From Arminella tubonensis (GTDB lineage Bacteria; Pseudomonadota; Alphaproteobacteria; Rhizobiales; Rhizobiaceae), in assembly GCF_003240585.1 (NCBI RefSeq), contig NZ_PCDP01000043.1:1-60916 (forward strand): a stretch of 60,916 bases of DNA. The letters run 5' to 3'. The position numbers and the translations under genes are program-made. Of this stretch, positions 44,499 to 52,888 are shown piece by piece. The notes beneath the pieces were generated by a model. The model was not told where the DNA came from and ran no database searches. It worked only from the letters and a program-made list of their open reading frames with translations. Positions within the stretch are counted from its first letter, which is position 1; each line of letters starts with the position of its first letter.

Positions 44499-45989
44499 AT
44501 GACGAGGATCAACAGAGCCGCCTGTGTCGGCGGCGGCGTTATCGGCGGCGGATGGATCGCGCGTTTCCTTTTGGCCGGCATCGACGTCAAGGTGTTCGAT
44601 CCGCATCCGGAATCGCAGCGGATTGTCGGAGAAGTGTTGGCGAATGCGGAGAAGGCCTACGCCATGCTGACCGGCGCGCCACTTCCTCCCCGGGGCAAAC
44701 TGGCATTCACGACGACCATCGAGGCGGCCGTTGCCGATGCCGACTGGATCCAGGAAAGCGTGCCGGAGCGGCTCGATCTCAAGCGTGGCGTGCTTAACCA
44801 GATCGACGCGGCTGCCCGGCCGGACGCGCTGATCGGCTCTTCGACATCGGGCCTGCTGCCGACAGAGCTGCAGCGCGACATGCGACATCCTGAGCGACTG
44901 TTTGTCGCCCACCCTTACAATCCGGTTTACCTGCTGCCGCTGGTCGAGATCGTCGGCGGCGAAAAGACCTCCGCCGCGACGATCAAGGCCGCGATGGACA
45001 GGCTGGTGCCGATTGGCATGAAGGGCGTTCATATCGCCAAGGAGATCGAGGCCTTTGTCGGCGATCGGCTGCTGGAAGCGCTGTGGCGCGAGGCCCTTTG
45101 GCTGATCCACGACGATATCTGCACCGTCGAGACGCTGGACGATGTCATTCGCTACTCCTTCGGTCTGCGTTGGGCGCAGATGGGCCTTTTCCAGACCTAC
45201 CGCATCGCCGGCGGCGAAGCCGGCATGCGCCATTTCCTTGCACAGTTCGGCCCGTGCCTGGCCTGGCCTTGGACAAAACTTACCGACGTCGTCGATCTCG
45301 ACGATGCGCTGGTCGAAAAAATCGGCCAGCAATCAGACGAGCAAGCTGACGGCCGGTCCATCCGCGAACTCGAACGCATCCGCGACGAAAACCTGGTCGG
45401 CATACTGCAGACGCTGAAGGGCAGCGACGGCGGCAAGGGCTGGGGCGCGGGCAAGCTACTGAAGGATTTTGAGGCAACGCTCTGGGCTGATGGCGGCAAC
45501 CCGGAGACACCGCGTGATACCTCGCAGCCACTGCGCCTGATCGAGACGAAGGTCAGCCCCGCCTGGGTCGACTATAACGGCCATATGACGGAACACCGTT
45601 ACCTCCAGGTCTTCGGTGACACGTCCGATGCGCTGCTGCGGCTCATCGGCGTCGATCTTGCTTATGTGGAAGCCGGCCACAGCTACTATACGGTCGAAAC
45701 CCACATCCGCCATCTCGGCGAGGCCAAGCTCGGACAGGCGATCCATTCAACTTGCCAGATCCTGTCAGCGGACGAAAAGCGGCTGCAGCTGTTCCACGCG
45801 CTCTACGATACTGAGACCGGCGAGACGATCGCCACCGCCGAACAGATGCTGCTGCATGTGGATTCGAAGCAGGGAAAAGCCGTTACCGCTCCCGCGGAGG
45901 TATTGGTGAAGGTGAACGCGATTGCCGCAGGCCATGCCAAACTTGCCATTCCGGAGGGCGCCGGGCGGCATGTCGGACAGAAGCGCTAG
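44499..45989 (+). CDS. cdhA: L-carnitine 3-dehydrogenase fused to betainyl-CoA thioesterase
   Basis: The 496-residue protein has two parts. Residues 1-320 form a 3-hydroxyacyl-CoA dehydrogenase-like carnitine dehydrogenase (CVGGGVIGGGW NAD site G11-x-G13-xx-G16; FVAHPYNPVYLLPLVEIVGG with the catalytic His). Residues about 350-496 are a hotdog thioesterase (VDYNGHMTEHRYLQVFGD). In Pseudomonas these are separate proteins, CdhA and CdhB. Together they oxidise carnitine and release glycine betaine from betainyl-CoA. The ATG at 44499 is preferred; a GTG two codons earlier is possible. Confidence 0.9.
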   Translation: MTRINRAACVGGGVIGGGWIARFLLAGIDVKVFDPHPESQRIVGEVLANAEKAYAMLTGAPLPPRGKLAFTTTIEAAVADADWIQESVPERLDLKRGVLNQIDAAARPDALIGSSTSGLLPTELQRDMRHPERLFVAHPYNPVYLLPLVEIVGGEKTSAATIKAAMDRLVPIGMKGVHIAKEIEAFVGDRLLEALWREALWLIHDDICTVETLDDVIRYSFGLRWAQMGLFQTYRIAGGEAGMRHFLAQFGPCLAWPWTKLTDVVDLDDALVEKIGQQSDEQADGRSIRELERIRDENLVGILQTLKGSDGGKGWGAGKLLKDFEATLWADGGNPETPRDTSQPLRLIETKVSPAWVDYNGHMTEHRYLQVFGDTSDALLRLIGVDLAYVEAGHSYYTVETHIRHLGEAKLGQAIHSTCQILSADEKRLQLFHALYDTETGETIATAEQMLLHVDSKQGKAVTAPAEVLVKVNAIAAGHAKLAIPEGAGRHVGQKR

Positions 45990-46001
45990 GAGGAGCAGCC
46001 C

Positions 46002-47162
46002 ATGAATTTCGGCCTTAGCGAAGAACAGGAAATGATCGTCAAGACGGTCCGAGACTTCGTCGAAACCGAGATATATCCGCATGAGAACGAGGTCGAGCGC
46101 ACAGGGATCGTGCCGCGCGAGCTCGGTGAAAACATCAAGAGCAAGTGCATCGATCTCGGCTTCTTCGCCTGCAATTTCCCCGAAGCCGTCGGCGGCGCCG
46201 GGCTCGACCATTTGACGTTTACGCTGGTCGAGCGCGAGCTTGGTCGCGGCTCGCTCGGCCTCACGGTCTATTTCGGACGCCCCTCTGGTATATTGATGGC
46301 CTGCGAGGGCGAGCAGCGCGACAAGTACCTGATCCCTGCGGTACGTGGTGAGAAGTTCGACGCACTGGCGATCACCGAGCCGGACGCCGGTTCTGATATG
46401 CGCGGCATGAAATGTGCTGCACGACCGGACGGCACGGACTGGGTCCTGAACGGAACGAAGCACTTTATCTCTCACGCCGATATCGCCGACTTCATCATCG
46501 TCTTTGCCGCAACCGGCGAGGAGACGACCTTCAAGGGACCGAAGAAGAAGATCACAGCCTTCCTGGTGGATCGCGATACGCCGGGGTTTGAGATTCGCAA
46601 GGGCTACGAGTCGGTCTCCCATCGGGGTTATCACAATAGCATCCTGACCTTCACCGATTGCCGCCTGCCCGCCAGCCAAGTGCTGGGCGAAGTCCACAAG
46701 GGCTTCGAGATCGCCAACCGATGGCTGAGCGGAACGCGACTGACCGTTGCGGCGACCTGTGTCGGGCGGGCGAGGCGAGCCTTTGATCTGGCGCTCGCCT
46801 ATGCCGCCGAGCGTAAGCAGTTCGGCAAGCCGATCGGCGCCAATCAGGGTGTTTCCTTCAAGCTCGCCGACATGATCACCGAGATTGACGCCGCCGAGTG
46901 GATGACGCTCGCTGCCGCCTGGCGGCTCGATCAGGGCCTGCCGTCAAATCGCGAGATTTCATCCGCCAAGCTGTTTGCCACGGAAATGCTGGCAAGCGTC
47001 ACCGACGAGGCGATCCAGATCTTCGGCGGCATGGGCCTGATGGACGATTTGCCGCTTGCCCGTTTCTGGCGCGATGCCCGCGTCGAGCGCATATGGGACG
47101 GCACCTCCGAAATCCATCGCCACATCATCAGTCGCGATCTCTTGCGGCCGTTCGGAGCATGA
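46002..47162 (+). CDS. Acyl-CoA dehydrogenase, possible gamma-butyrobetainyl-CoA dehydrogenase
   Basis: The 386-residue flavoenzyme has all three acyl-CoA dehydrogenase domains: EEQEMIVKTVRDFVETEIYP, ALAITEPDAGSDMRGMKC, ERKQFGKPIGANQG, and MLASVTDEAIQIFGGMG. The base that is Glu in the medium-chain enzyme is Asp366 here (IWDGTSEIHR). It lies in the carnitine operon, 12 bases after the fusion gene with an ideal GGAGGAG site. By analogy with CaiA and with the beta-oxidation route from butyrobetaine, it would link gamma-butyrobetainyl-CoA and crotonobetainyl-CoA. The substrate is inferred from context only. Confidence 0.85.
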   Translation: MNFGLSEEQEMIVKTVRDFVETEIYPHENEVERTGIVPRELGENIKSKCIDLGFFACNFPEAVGGAGLDHLTFTLVERELGRGSLGLTVYFGRPSGILMACEGEQRDKYLIPAVRGEKFDALAITEPDAGSDMRGMKCAARPDGTDWVLNGTKHFISHADIADFIIVFAATGEETTFKGPKKKITAFLVDRDTPGFEIRKGYESVSHRGYHNSILTFTDCRLPASQVLGEVHKGFEIANRWLSGTRLTVAATCVGRARRAFDLALAYAAERKQFGKPIGANQGVSFKLADMITEIDAAEWMTLAAAWRLDQGLPSNREISSAKLFATEMLASVTDEAIQIFGGMGLMDDLPLARFWRDARVERIWDGTSEIHRHIISRDLLRPFGA

Positions 47163-47166
47163 CCTG

Positions 47167-49224
47167 ATGGCTCGACGCTCGCTCGATCGTCTCATCAGAC
47201 CGCAATCGATCGCCGTCTTCGGCGGCAAGGAAGCGCGTCGGGTGATCGAGCAATGCGACCGGATGGGCTTTTCTGGCGAGATATGGCCTGTGCACCCAAA
47301 GCTCGACGAGGTGCTGGGACACAAATGTTACCGCTCGATCGCCGATCTGCCCAGGGCGCCGGACGCTTCCTTTGTCGGGGTCAACCGGCTGCTGACCGTC
47401 GATATCGCCAGAGAGCTTTCGTCGCGCGGAGCCGGCGGCGCGGTCTGCTATGCCTCAGGATTTCTCGAAGCGATCAGCGAACTGGCCGATGGTGGCGACC
47501 TGCAGGCGGCACTTGTCGAGGCGGCCGGGGAAATGCCGATCATCGGGCCGAACTGCTATGGCCTCGTCAACGCGCTCGATGGTGCACTGCTCTGGCCGGA
47601 CCAGCATGGCCTGATCCGCGTCGAAAACGGCGTCGCCATCCTGACGCAGTCTTCGAATATCGCACTCAATCTTTCGATGCAGACCCGCGGCCTGCCAATC
47701 GCCTATCTGATGACAGCCGGCAATCAGGCCCAGATCGGCATTTGCGATATTGCGATCGCGGTGCTTGAAGATCCCCGCGTCACCGCAGTCGGCCTTCATG
47801 TCGAAGGTTTCGACAGCCTCGCTGCCTTGCAAAGGCTCGCTGTCCGCGCTCATGTGCTTCGAAAGCCAGTGGTGGTGTTGAAGGTCGGCCGATCAGAGGC
47901 GGCGCGGCAGGCAACAATTTCGCATACCGCCTCGCTTGCGGGGAGCGACGCCGTCTCTTCCGCATTGCTGGAACGCCTCGGTATCGGCCGTGTTGCCACA
48001 CTCCCCGAGCTGATCGAAGTGTTGAAGCTTCTGCATCTGGGAGGTCCGCTCACCAGCAATGCTATTGCGTCGATGAGCTGCTCTGGAGGGGAAGCCTCGT
48101 TGATGGCTGATGCCGGCGTCGGTCGGGCCGTCGAGTTTCGCGCGTTGAAGCAGGAGCAATTGCCGGCCCTGCGCCGCTCGCTCGGAGAGATGGTGACACT
48201 CGCCAACCCGCTCGATTACCATACTTTCGTCTGGGGCGACCTTGCCCGCCAGACAGAGGCTTTCAGCGCCATGTTCTCCGGCGACTATGGGCTGAACCTG
48301 CTCGTTCTTGATTTCCCGCGTGCGGATCGGTGCAACGGCGCCGACTGGATGACGACGGCGGACGCGGTCATTGCCGCAGCCAAGACGTCGGGAGCGCGCG
48401 CTGGCGTGGTCGCCACGCTCGCCGAAAACATGCCGGAAGAGATTGCCGGTCGACTGATGGACGAAGGCATCGTTCCGCTCAGCGGGATTGCCGAAGCGCT
48501 GGCTGCCGCCGAAATCGCAGCGGCGATCGGCAAGGCCTGGGAACGCGCATTGCCGCCACCGTTGCTCGACGTAGCACTTAGCGACGGTGACAGCGTTGTG
48601 TTGACGGAAGCCGAGGCAAAGGCGGAGCTTGCGGCCTTTGGACTGCGGATTCCAGAAGGAAAATCGGCCCATACACCCGAAGAGGCCGCAGGCATTGCTG
48701 TCGACATCGGTTTTCCCGTGGCGTTGAAAGGGCTCGGTATAGCCCATAAGACCGAGGCCGGCGCTGTTGCACTGAACCTTGCAAGCGCGGACGAAGTTCG
48801 GGCGGCTGCGCAAGCGATGAGCGCGATTGCGTCGGGATATCTCGTCGAGGCGATGGTCGAAAAACCGGTTGTTGAGCTGATCATCGGTGCGACGCGCGAT
48901 CCGATAGCCGGTCTTTTTCTCACGATCGGCGCAGGTGGAATTTTTGTAGAACTGCTTGAAGATTCTGTAATTTTGGTTCTTCCTGCGACGATGGAAGACA
49001 TATTCCTCGCCATTTCGCGCCTGAAAATCAGCACATTGCTCGATGGCTACCGCGGCAGACCAAAGGGCGACCGACGCGCGCTCGCGATGGCCGTCGCATC
49101 AGCGGCAAATTATGTCGTTGCAACGGCTGCGAAGCTGGAAGAACTAGACATTAATCCGTTGATGGTTCTGCGCGACGGCAATGGCGTTATCGCGGCGGAC
49201 GCTCTGATCAGGCGAAGGAGGTAG
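47167..49224 (+). CDS. ADP-forming acyl-CoA ligase (acetate-CoA ligase type), candidate betaine-CoA ligase
   Basis: The 685-residue protein has the Acd fusion layout: CoA-binding Rossmann domain (residues 8-110, SIAVFGGKEARRVIEQ), succinyl-CoA ligase-like domains (130-430) with phosphohistidine His253 in ISHTASLAG, and a C-terminal ATP-grasp (480-680, DIGFPVALKGLGIAHKTEAG, ELDINPLMVL). It makes an acyl-CoA with ATP to ADP and phosphate. The ATG at 47167 follows the dehydrogenase stop by four bases. It sits where E. coli has the unrelated AMP-forming CaiC, so activation of butyrobetaine, crotonobetaine or carnitine is likely. Confidence 0.85.
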   Translation: MARRSLDRLIRPQSIAVFGGKEARRVIEQCDRMGFSGEIWPVHPKLDEVLGHKCYRSIADLPRAPDASFVGVNRLLTVDIARELSSRGAGGAVCYASGFLEAISELADGGDLQAALVEAAGEMPIIGPNCYGLVNALDGALLWPDQHGLIRVENGVAILTQSSNIALNLSMQTRGLPIAYLMTAGNQAQIGICDIAIAVLEDPRVTAVGLHVEGFDSLAALQRLAVRAHVLRKPVVVLKVGRSEAARQATISHTASLAGSDAVSSALLERLGIGRVATLPELIEVLKLLHLGGPLTSNAIASMSCSGGEASLMADAGVGRAVEFRALKQEQLPALRRSLGEMVTLANPLDYHTFVWGDLARQTEAFSAMFSGDYGLNLLVLDFPRADRCNGADWMTTADAVIAAAKTSGARAGVVATLAENMPEEIAGRLMDEGIVPLSGIAEALAAAEIAAAIGKAWERALPPPLLDVALSDGDSVVLTEAEAKAELAAFGLRIPEGKSAHTPEEAAGIAVDIGFPVALKGLGIAHKTEAGAVALNLASADEVRAAAQAMSAIASGYLVEAMVEKPVVELIIGATRDPIAGLFLTIGAGGIFVELLEDSVILVLPATMEDIFLAISRLKISTLLDGYRGRPKGDRRALAMAVASAANYVVATAAKLEELDINPLMVLRDGNGVIAADALIRRRR

Positions 49225-49230
49225 CGTGCG

Positions 49231-50013
49231 TTGAACGGCCCCATTCGCTCCAGGCGCGTCGGCGGCATATTCGAGGTCATCATCGACCGACCGAAGGCCA
49301 ACGCCATCGATCTTGCCACCAGCCGCCTCATGGGCGAAATCTTCCGCGACTTTCGCGACGACTCCGACCTGCGGGTCGCCATCATCACCGCCGCCGGCGA
49401 TAAATTCTTTTCGGCGGGATGGGACTTGAAAGCTGCGGCCGCTGGAGATGCTGTCGATGGCGACTATGGGGTCGGTGGCTTCGGTGGACTGCAGGAATTG
49501 CGCGATCTGAACAAGCCGGTCATTGCCGCAATCAACGGCATCTGTTGCGGCGGGGGCTTGGAGATCGCGCTATCTGCGGATATGATCATCGCCGCTGAGC
49601 ACGCGACTTTCGCTTTGCCGGAAATCCGCTCAGGCACGGTTGCCGACGCCGCCTCGATCAAGCTGCCGAAACGCATTCCCTATCATATCGCCATGGACAT
49701 GCTCCTGACCGGCCGCTGGTTGGATGCACGAGAGGCGCATCGGTGGGGCTTCGTCAACGAGGTCGTATCGTCCGAAAATCTGATGGGGCGGGCATGGGAA
49801 CTCGCTCGTCTGATCGAAACCGGGCCCCCCCTTGTCTATGCGGCGATCAAGGAGATCGTCCGCGAGGCCGAGGGCCGCGACTTTTCCACCACGATGAACA
49901 AGGTGACAAAACGCCAGTTCAAATCCGTAGACATCCTCTATTCCAGCGAAGACCAGCGCGAAGGCGCAAAGGCATTCGCGGAGAAGAGGGACCCGGTATG
50001 GAAAGGAAAATGA
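49231..50013 (+). CDS. caiD: Crotonobetainyl-CoA hydratase, CaiD-like
   Basis: The 260-residue crotonase closely resembles CaiD. It shares DRPKANAID, RVAIITAAGDKFFSAGWDLK, KPVIAAINGICCGGGLEIAL, FALPEIRSG and the distinctive end AFAEKRDPVWKGK. Glu111 and Glu131, at the positions of the two acidic residues of CaiD, are present. It hydrates crotonobetainyl-CoA to L-carnitinyl-CoA, or the reverse. Start is TTG at 49231, with AGGAGG nine bases upstream; no ATG fits. It is the last enzyme gene before the transporter. Confidence 0.85.
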   Translation: MNGPIRSRRVGGIFEVIIDRPKANAIDLATSRLMGEIFRDFRDDSDLRVAIITAAGDKFFSAGWDLKAAAAGDAVDGDYGVGGFGGLQELRDLNKPVIAAINGICCGGGLEIALSADMIIAAEHATFALPEIRSGTVADAASIKLPKRIPYHIAMDMLLTGRWLDAREAHRWGFVNEVVSSENLMGRAWELARLIETGPPLVYAAIKEIVREAEGRDFSTTMNKVTKRQFKSVDILYSSEDQREGAKAFAEKRDPVWKGK

Positions 50014-50087
50014 GACCCAGCGAATGGCTGGAAGAAATTGCAGCGGAGGTCGATCAACACTTTGAATTGGCTGATATCTCCGTATAG
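50010..50087 (+). CDS. Very small open reading frame overlapping the caiD stop
   Basis: An ATG inside the caiD stop (ATGA overlap) begins a 25-codon frame, MRPSEWLEEIAAEVDQHFEL and five more residues. AAAGGAAA precedes it, so translational coupling is possible. The peptide is an acidic amphipathic helix. It may be a small protein or a leftover of a longer gene. No family is known to me. Confidence 0.3.
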   Translation: MRPSEWLEEIAAEVDQHFELADISV

Positions 50088-50183
50088 TTCGTCGATGAGG
50101 AGCAAGCATCCCGGGAAAACAAAAGCCGAAAACGGCAGCCGGCATGTGAAGAAAAATACCAAACCAGAGAAGAGGAACAGGGA

Positions 50184-51776
50184 ATGAGCGACTACACCAA
50201 ATATCTGACCGGCCAGTTGACTGCCGGAGGCATGAACCGCCGCGAATTCATGGGCCGCGCCATGGCCGCCGGCCTGACGCTCGCCGCCGCCGATACGCTG
50301 TTTGCCGCAAGTGCAACAGCTGCTGAGACGCCGAAGAAGGGCGGGCATCTGAAGCTCGGCCTCGAAGGCGCTGCTGCGACTGATAGCAAGGATCCCGCCA
50401 AGGATCTGTCGCAGTTCATGTTCGTCGTCGGCCGCTGCTGGGGCGACATGCTGGTCGAATCCGATCCCCTGACCGGCGCCCCTGTCCCGGCGCTTGCTGA
50501 ATCCTGGGAGCCGTCAAAGGACGCCGTCACCTGGACCTTCAAGATTCGCAAGGGCGTCAAGTTTCACAACGGCAAGGACATGACGATCGACGACGTCATC
50601 GCCACGTTGAAGCGCCATACAGATCCGAAATCGGAATCCGGCGCCTTGGGTGTCATGAAGTCGGTCAAGGATATCAAGGCCGACGGCAATAACCTCGTGG
50701 TCACGCTGACCGAGGGCAATGCCGACATGCCGCTGCTTTTGAGCGACTACCATCTGGTCATCCAGCCGAACGGCGGCATCGATGACCCGAATGCCGGCAT
50801 CGGGACCGGCCCCTATAAGATGGCAAGCTTTGAGGCGGGCGTGCGCGCCACCTTCGAAAAGAACAAGGACGACTGGCGCACCGACCGCGGCTATGTCGAC
50901 AGTGTCGAAATCATCGCCATGAACGACGCAACAGCTCGTATTGCCGCGCTCTCCTCCGGCCAGGTCCACTATATCAACCGCGTTGACCCTAAGACCGTCT
51001 CCATGCTGAAGCGTGCCCCTACCGTCGACATTCTCTCGACAGCGGGCCGCGGCCACTATGTCTTCATCATGCATTGCAACACGGCACCCTTCGACAACAA
51101 CGATCTGCGCCTGGCGCTTAAATACGCCATGGACCGCGAGACGATGGTGAAGAAGATCCTCGGGGGCTACGGCAAGGTCGGCAACGACTTCCCGATCAAC
51201 AGCACATATGCCCTGTTTCCTGAAGGCATCGAACAGCGCAGTTACGATCCCGACAAGGCGGCGTTCCACTACAAGAAATCTGGCCATGACGGCTCTGTCC
51301 TGCTGCGCACGTCGGAAGTCGCCTTCCCCGGCGCCGTCGACGCGGCTGTCCTTTATCAGGAGAGCGCCAAGAAGGCCGGCATCAACATCGAGGTCAAGCG
51401 CGAGCCGGGCGACGGCTACTGGACCAATGTCTGGAACGTCCAGCCGTTCTCGACATCCTATTGGGGCGGCCGTCCGACCCAGGACCAGATGTATTCGACC
51501 GCCTATCTCTCCACCGCCGACTGGAACGACACCCGCTTCAAGCGTCCGGATTTCGACAAGCTCCTGCTACAGGCCCGCTCGGAACTTGACGAGAAAAAGC
51601 GCAAGGAACTCTATCGCGACATGGCGATGATGGTGCGCGACGAGGGTGGCGTCATCCTGCCGATGTTCAACGACTTCGTGAACGCCTGCAGCAAGAAGGT
51701 GAAGGGCTACGTCCACGACATCGGTAACGATATGTCGAACGGCTATGTCGCCACACGCGTCTGGCTGGACGCCTAA
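50184..51776 (+). CDS. ABC transporter binding protein, SBP family 5, Tat-exported
   Basis: The 530-residue protein carries a twin-arginine signal (MNRREFMGRAMAAGLTLAAA at about residues 17-36, preceded by a long N-region). It then has the family-5 fold: LAESWEPSKDAVTWTFKIRK, FHNGKDMTIDDVIATLKRH, LKYAMDRETMVKKILGGYG. An upstream GAAGAGGAA supports the ATG at 50184. It is the first transporter gene after the carnitine enzymes on the same strand. A quaternary-ammonium or acylated carnitine ligand is proposed from context; most family members bind peptides. Confidence 0.88.
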   Translation: MSDYTKYLTGQLTAGGMNRREFMGRAMAAGLTLAAADTLFAASATAAETPKKGGHLKLGLEGAAATDSKDPAKDLSQFMFVVGRCWGDMLVESDPLTGAPVPALAESWEPSKDAVTWTFKIRKGVKFHNGKDMTIDDVIATLKRHTDPKSESGALGVMKSVKDIKADGNNLVVTLTEGNADMPLLLSDYHLVIQPNGGIDDPNAGIGTGPYKMASFEAGVRATFEKNKDDWRTDRGYVDSVEIIAMNDATARIAALSSGQVHYINRVDPKTVSMLKRAPTVDILSTAGRGHYVFIMHCNTAPFDNNDLRLALKYAMDRETMVKKILGGYGKVGNDFPINSTYALFPEGIEQRSYDPDKAAFHYKKSGHDGSVLLRTSEVAFPGAVDAAVLYQESAKKAGINIEVKREPGDGYWTNVWNVQPFSTSYWGGRPTQDQMYSTAYLSTADWNDTRFKRPDFDKLLLQARSELDEKKRKELYRDMAMMVRDEGGVILPMFNDFVNACSKKVKGYVHDIGNDMSNGYVATRVWLDA

Positions 51777-51786
51777 TGCCTGAACC

Positions 51787-51803
51787 GGCGGCTGTTTGCC
51801 GCC
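51787..51803 (+). other. Short hairpin after the binding-protein gene
   Basis: GGCGGC and GCCGCC form a perfect 6-base stem with a five-base loop, ten bases after the stop of the binding-protein gene. It precedes a stronger hairpin at 51820-51846. Confidence 0.45.
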
Positions 51804-51819
51804 CGTAGAACTGAGGTCT

Positions 51820-51846
51820 GGACCGCGGGTATAGCGCCCGCGGTCC
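51820..51846 (+). terminator. Perfect hairpin with T-run between binding-protein and permease genes
   Basis: GGACCGCGGG pairs fully with CCCGCGGTCC across a seven-base loop, and a run of five T follows after a few bases (CATTTTTC). It looks like a true but partial terminator that would lower permease expression relative to the binding protein. Confidence 0.65.
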
Positions 51847-51880
51847 TTGCCCATTTTTCTCAGAGCGAGGCGCCCTTCCC

Positions 51881-52888
51881 ATGTCCAATTCCATCGAAAC
51901 CGAAGGCTTGCCCGGGAGGAACTTCCGAGAGCGCTTTCCACTGCTGGCGCTGATCGTCGAGCGGCTGGTTCTAAGCCTGGTTCTATTGTTTGCCGTATCG
52001 GTCCTGATCTTCGGCGGTCTCGAGGCCCTGCCCGGCGACTTCGCCACAACCTACCTCGGCCAGTCGGCGACACCGCAGGCGGTGGCGAACATCCGGCAGG
52101 AACTTGGCCTGAACCGGCCGATCACCACGCGCTACGTCGAATGGCTCGGCAATGCGGTTCGCGGCGATTTCGGCACGTCCTGGGCGAGCAAGAACTCGGT
52201 GAGCGAGCAAATCGGTAATCGGCTCGGGAACTCGCTCTTCCTCGCCGGCTTCGCCGCGATCATTTCGGTGCCGCTAGCCGTCGGGCTTGGGATGCTGTCC
52301 GTCCATTTCCGCAATCGATTACCGGACAAGATCATCAACGTCGTCTCGCTCGCGGCAATCTCGCTGCCGGAGTTCTTTATCGGCTATCTGCTGATCCTGT
52401 TCTTCGCCGTGAAGTTCGGCGTCGCGACCTTTCCGGCGACGGTCTACGCCGACATGGATTTCGCCGATCGGTTGAAGGCCATCGCGCTCCCGACCGCGAC
52501 GTTGGTGCTCGTTGTCCTCGCCCACATGATGCGGATGACACGTGCTGCGATCCTCTCTGTCATGTCGTCGGCCTATATGGAGACTGCCGAACTCAAGGGC
52601 CTCAGTGCCGCACGGGCGATCGTCAAGCACGCGGCACCCAATGCGCTAGCGCCGATCATCAACGTCATTGCGCTTAACCTCGCCTATCTCGTCGTCGGCG
52701 TTGTCGTCGTCGAGGTGGTCTTTGTCTATCCCGGCATGGGCCAGTATATGGTCGATGCCGTGACGGTGCGTGACATGCCGGTCGTTCAGGCCTGCGGCCT
52801 GATCTTCGCGGCCGTCTATATCCTGCTCAACATGGTGGCCGATATCCTCGCCATTGTCGCCAACCCACGGCTGAGGCATCCGCGATGA
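51881..52888 (+). CDS. ABC transporter permease (DppB-like) of the carnitine-linked importer
   Basis: The 335-residue protein has six membrane segments and DppB marks: FGGLEALPGDFATTYLGQSA, GLNRPITTRYVEWLGNAVRG, FGTSWASK, the EAA loop ETAELKGLSAARAIVKHAAP, and VVFVYPGMGQYMVDAVT. An N-terminal cytoplasmic lead-in of about 28 residues precedes segment 1. Its stop overlaps the next permease start by four bases. It forms the channel with that protein. Confidence 0.9.
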   Translation: MSNSIETEGLPGRNFRERFPLLALIVERLVLSLVLLFAVSVLIFGGLEALPGDFATTYLGQSATPQAVANIRQELGLNRPITTRYVEWLGNAVRGDFGTSWASKNSVSEQIGNRLGNSLFLAGFAAIISVPLAVGLGMLSVHFRNRLPDKIINVVSLAAISLPEFFIGYLLILFFAVKFGVATFPATVYADMDFADRLKAIALPTATLVLVVLAHMMRMTRAAILSVMSSAYMETAELKGLSAARAIVKHAAPNALAPIINVIALNLAYLVVGVVVVEVVFVYPGMGQYMVDAVTVRDMPVVQACGLIFAAVYILLNMVADILAIVANPRLRHPR

